Of a stretch of DNA of 8,361 nucleotides, positions 7,100-8,361 are shown one piece after another. The DNA is taken from positions 1 through 8,361 of the forward strand of contig PCYB01000028.1 in the NCBI GenBank assembly GCA_002762845.1, written 5' to 3'. Position 1 is the first letter of the stretch. Every line of letters starts with the position of its first letter. The notes under the pieces were generated by a model that did no database searches, had not been told where the DNA came from, and saw nothing but the letters and a program-made list of their open reading frames with translations. This DNA is from Candidatus Woesearchaeota archaeon CG10_big_fil_rev_8_21_14_0_10_36_11. GTDB taxonomy: Archaea; Nanobdellota; Nanobdellia; Woesearchaeales; GW2011-AR9. The position numbers and the translations under genes are program-made.

Positions 7100-8041
7100 T
7101 TACTTCTTACTTTTTTTTGGAAGAGGTTTCTTCACAACGTTACTTTTAGTATGTTTTTTTTCGACTTTACTTTGAGAAGAAGTCTTCAAACTGCTCATTG
7201 TACCAATCTTCGCCAAGTCGTCAACGATATCTGAAGCAATAAACGCGTAGCCTTTTTTCTTCTTTAATAATTGGTCACCGATAAATCCATTAATGTACGA
7301 TGCAGCAACGGCACTTTTAAACAAGTCCCGCGTTTTTGCGAGGAAACCAACAGCAAGACCAGCAAGTACATCACCAGTACCAGCTTTCGTCATCCCTTGA
7401 TTACCAGTCCTATTATACGCAATTTTGTTCCGTGATAAAATGATCTCTGTAGGTCCTTTAAGCAATAATACATTATTATTCTGGAGAAAATATCGTAAAT
7501 TTCCTTGTAAGATTTCTGCTTTCTCTTTCGCATTTGACTGCCGTAATTTTGGAAGTAGGAAATCTTTATTACTGTTCACAAGAAGCATATCTAACTCTGT
7601 TTCATGTGGTGTAATTATAGAATTCTGAAAATCTTTAAACGACATTGATTTAAGAGCATCTGCATCAACAACTTTTAACTGTGGAGACTTTCTAATAAAA
7701 TAGTGGCAGAACTTGTCGGCTTTTCGTGTTATGCCATTTCCGATAAGAGTTACATCAAACTTTTCAGCATGTTTTACCATTTCTTTTGCAAGTTTTACAG
7801 TAAACGCCGATTTTACTTTTTCCGTAATAAGATCAGGGGCGTACCTGTTCACTGCCCATGCAACTCTTTCAGGTGTTGCGATTGTAACAACATCACACCC
7901 TGCACGTAACGCTGCAAGACCGGCTAGGGTCACCGCACCAACATATTCTTCTGAACCGCCGATTATTAATACCCTTCCGTTCTCTCCTTTTCGGGAAGTT
8001 TTCTTCCGTTCCATCAATTTTTTAACTTGATTTAGGTTCAT
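7100..8041 (-). CDS. nnrD: ADP-dependent NAD(P)H-hydrate dehydratase
   Basis: A cytosolic repair enzyme that dehydrates damaged NADH or NADPH hydrates back to the active cofactor using ADP (ATP in eukaryotic relatives). It has the ribokinase-like fold of the carbohydrate kinase-related family: the N-terminal nucleotide strand RVLIIGGSEEYVGA (23-36), VDADALK (125-131), TPHETEL (144-150), KGP (195-197), and the family signature NQGMTKAGTGDVLAG (214-228) with catalytic D224. The protein has 313 residues, of which about 280 are the dehydratase. The N-terminal NAD(P)H-hydrate epimerase domain found in fused Nnr proteins is absent, so epimerisation would need a separate NnrE, not seen here. Residues 281-313 form a Lys/Ser-rich, probably disordered tail ending KKPLPKKSKK, beyond the usual family end. 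The start ATG (8039-8041) is the first in frame; the promoter is just upstream. Confidence 0.93.
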   Translation of the reverse strand: MNLNQVKKLMERKKTSRKGENGRVLIIGGSEEYVGAVTLAGLAALRAGCDVVTIATPERVAWAVNRYAPDLITEKVKSAFTVKLAKEMVKHAEKFDVTLIGNGITRKADKFCHYFIRKSPQLKVVDADALKSMSFKDFQNSIITPHETELDMLLVNSNKDFLLPKLRQSNAKEKAEILQGNLRYFLQNNNVLLLKGPTEIILSRNKIAYNRTGNQGMTKAGTGDVLAGLAVGFLAKTRDLFKSAVAASYINGFIGDQLLKKKKGYAFIASDIVDDLAKIGTMSSLKTSSQSKVEKKHTKSNVVKKPLPKKSKK

Positions 8042-8070
8042 AGTATTCCATTATTCTTCTTCTGAAGGTA

Positions 8071-8079
8071 TTTATATTT
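8071..8079 (-). promoter_or_regulatory. TATA box of nnrD
   Basis: The minus strand carries AAATATAAA across 8071-8079, centred about 35 bases from the nnrD ATG at 8039-8041. This predicts a transcription start near 8049 and a leader of about 8 nt, too short for a normal Shine-Dalgarno. Confidence 0.45.
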
Positions 8080-8104
8080 TTGTTGTAATTTAATAGTGAA
8101 CATG

Positions 8105-8130
8105 TAAAGAAAACGTGTTTTCTTTATAAA
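8105..8130 (+). promoter_or_regulatory. 10-bp inverted repeat (candidate operator) overlapping a TATA box
   Basis: The arms TAAAGAAAAC (8105-8114) and GTTTTCTTTA (8117-8126) are perfect reverse complements around a 2-nt GT centre. The right arm overlaps TTTATAAA (8123-8130), a consensus TATA box pointing right. A symmetric 22-bp site covering the BRE/TATA region is the usual place for a dimeric archaeal repressor. The predicted start near 8153 has no full gene after it in the window, so the regulated unit, if any, is a small RNA, a short ORF or something beyond the edge. It could instead be a terminator-like hairpin. Confidence 0.5.
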
Positions 8131-8182
8131 TGATAGGAAAAAGAAGTACGATCCTTTTTAAAAGACGAAAAGTGACATTTAC

Positions 8183-8358
8183 ATAGTCAACGACATAAAT
8201 ATCCTATAAAATTTTGCATAAAAATATGTTCTTTCCAAAATCCCTCCAAAGCCTCTTTCATTAAGTCAATATAGTCAACGACATAAATATCCTATAAAAT
8301 TTTGCATAAAAATATGTTCTTTCCAAAATCCCTCCAAAGCCTCTTTCATTAAGTCAAT
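8183..8358. repeat. Two exact tandem copies of an 88-bp unit
   Basis: Copy 1 (8183-8270) and copy 2 (8271-8358) are identical at all 88 positions by direct comparison. Each unit begins ATAGTCAACG and ends AAGTCAAT, so AGTCAA lies near both ends and the copies meet at a near-duplicated AGTCAA. The remaining AGT (8359-8361) does not continue the unit exactly. Perfect identity means a very recent duplication, a maintained tandem array, or an assembly effect at a contig end. Confidence 0.9.
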
Positions 8359-8361
8359 AGT
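8275..8361 (-). CDS. Possible 3' end of a gene entering from the right edge
   Basis: Reading leftward from the right edge, a frame is open for 28 codons and stops with TGA at 8275-8277. It includes an internal Met followed by KEALEGFWKEHIFMQNF and ends YLCR. The amino-acid mix looks protein-like, but 28 codons prove little. Because the 88-bp unit repeats, the last 24 codons plus stop recur at 8187-8261, in another frame since 88 is not a multiple of 3. It is either the tail of a partial gene whose end has been duplicated, or chance. I recognise no family. Confidence 0.2.
   Translation of the reverse strand, partial: TIDLMKEALEGFWKEHIFMQNFIGYLCR

Larger units (their letters stand above)
8042..8361. 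other. 320-bp region with no full gene
   Basis: To the right of nnrD no complete gene of ordinary length is present. The stretch holds the nnrD promoter (to about 8082), a perfect inverted repeat abutting a TATA box (8105-8130), an AT-rich linker with no evident structure (8131-8182), and two exact 88-bp tandem copies (8183-8358) reaching the window edge. Confidence 0.7.

Noticed and set aside
7067..7240. Short plus-strand ORF starting ATG TGG after CGGAGA, antisense to the 3' end of nnrD
   Set aside because: The nearby TATA-like CTATAAAG would start transcription past this ATG, and the translation is a Phe-rich mirror of the lysine-rich nnrD tail. Treated as chance.
8187..8261. Free-standing 24-residue peptide gene in each 88-bp copy
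   Set aside because: It is short, has no Shine-Dalgarno at normal spacing and no convincing promoter. The outer copy stays open to the edge, so a gene tail is at least as likely.
8183..8358. CRISPR array
   Set aside because: The two 88-bp copies are identical throughout, with no constant-repeat/variable-spacer pattern and no cas genes.

Overview
The window looks like a short contig from an AT-rich archaeon, most likely a DPANN lineage such as Woesearchaeota or a relative. Four things point that way. Every gene start has a TATA-type box (TTTATAAA or similar) about 20-45 bases upstream instead of bacterial -35/-10 boxes. Several transcripts look leaderless or have very short leaders. The SMC is of the archaeal chromosome type. 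There is a DUF5652-type small membrane protein, a family I associate with DPANN and CPR genomes. The phylum is inferred from family resemblance, not demonstrated.

Layout, left to right. At the left edge is a radical SAM gene on the minus strand (51-542). It is cut off after its N-terminal half by a stop codon inside a short repeat/palindrome (2-55). A divergent promoter region (543-679) separates it from a full-length smc gene (680-4171, plus strand). Convergent to smc is a family II manganese-dependent inorganic pyrophosphatase (4219-5160, minus). A second divergent promoter region (5161-5264) leads to a two-gene operon on the plus strand: a retropepsin-like peptidase of the RimB/COG4067 type (5265-5612) overlapping by 4 bases a RimK-type ATP-grasp ligase with a C-terminal extension (5609-6700). 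Convergent to that, with only 8 bases between stops, is the DUF5652-like membrane protein (6709-6972, minus). Then comes an ADP-dependent NAD(P)H-hydrate dehydratase, NnrD (7100-8041, minus). The right end (8042-8361) holds a perfect 10-bp inverted repeat abutting a TATA box and two exact tandem copies of an 88-bp unit, with a possible gene tail running off the edge.

Most genes are housekeeping: chromosome organisation, pyrophosphate removal and NAD(P)H repair. The most distinctive part is the peptidase/RimK pair. In bacteria such a pair acts as writer and eraser of glutamate tails on ribosomal protein bS6. Archaea lack bS6, so the substrate here would be different and is unknown. Both contig ends terminate in repeated sequence, which suggests the assembly broke at repeats or mobile elements.
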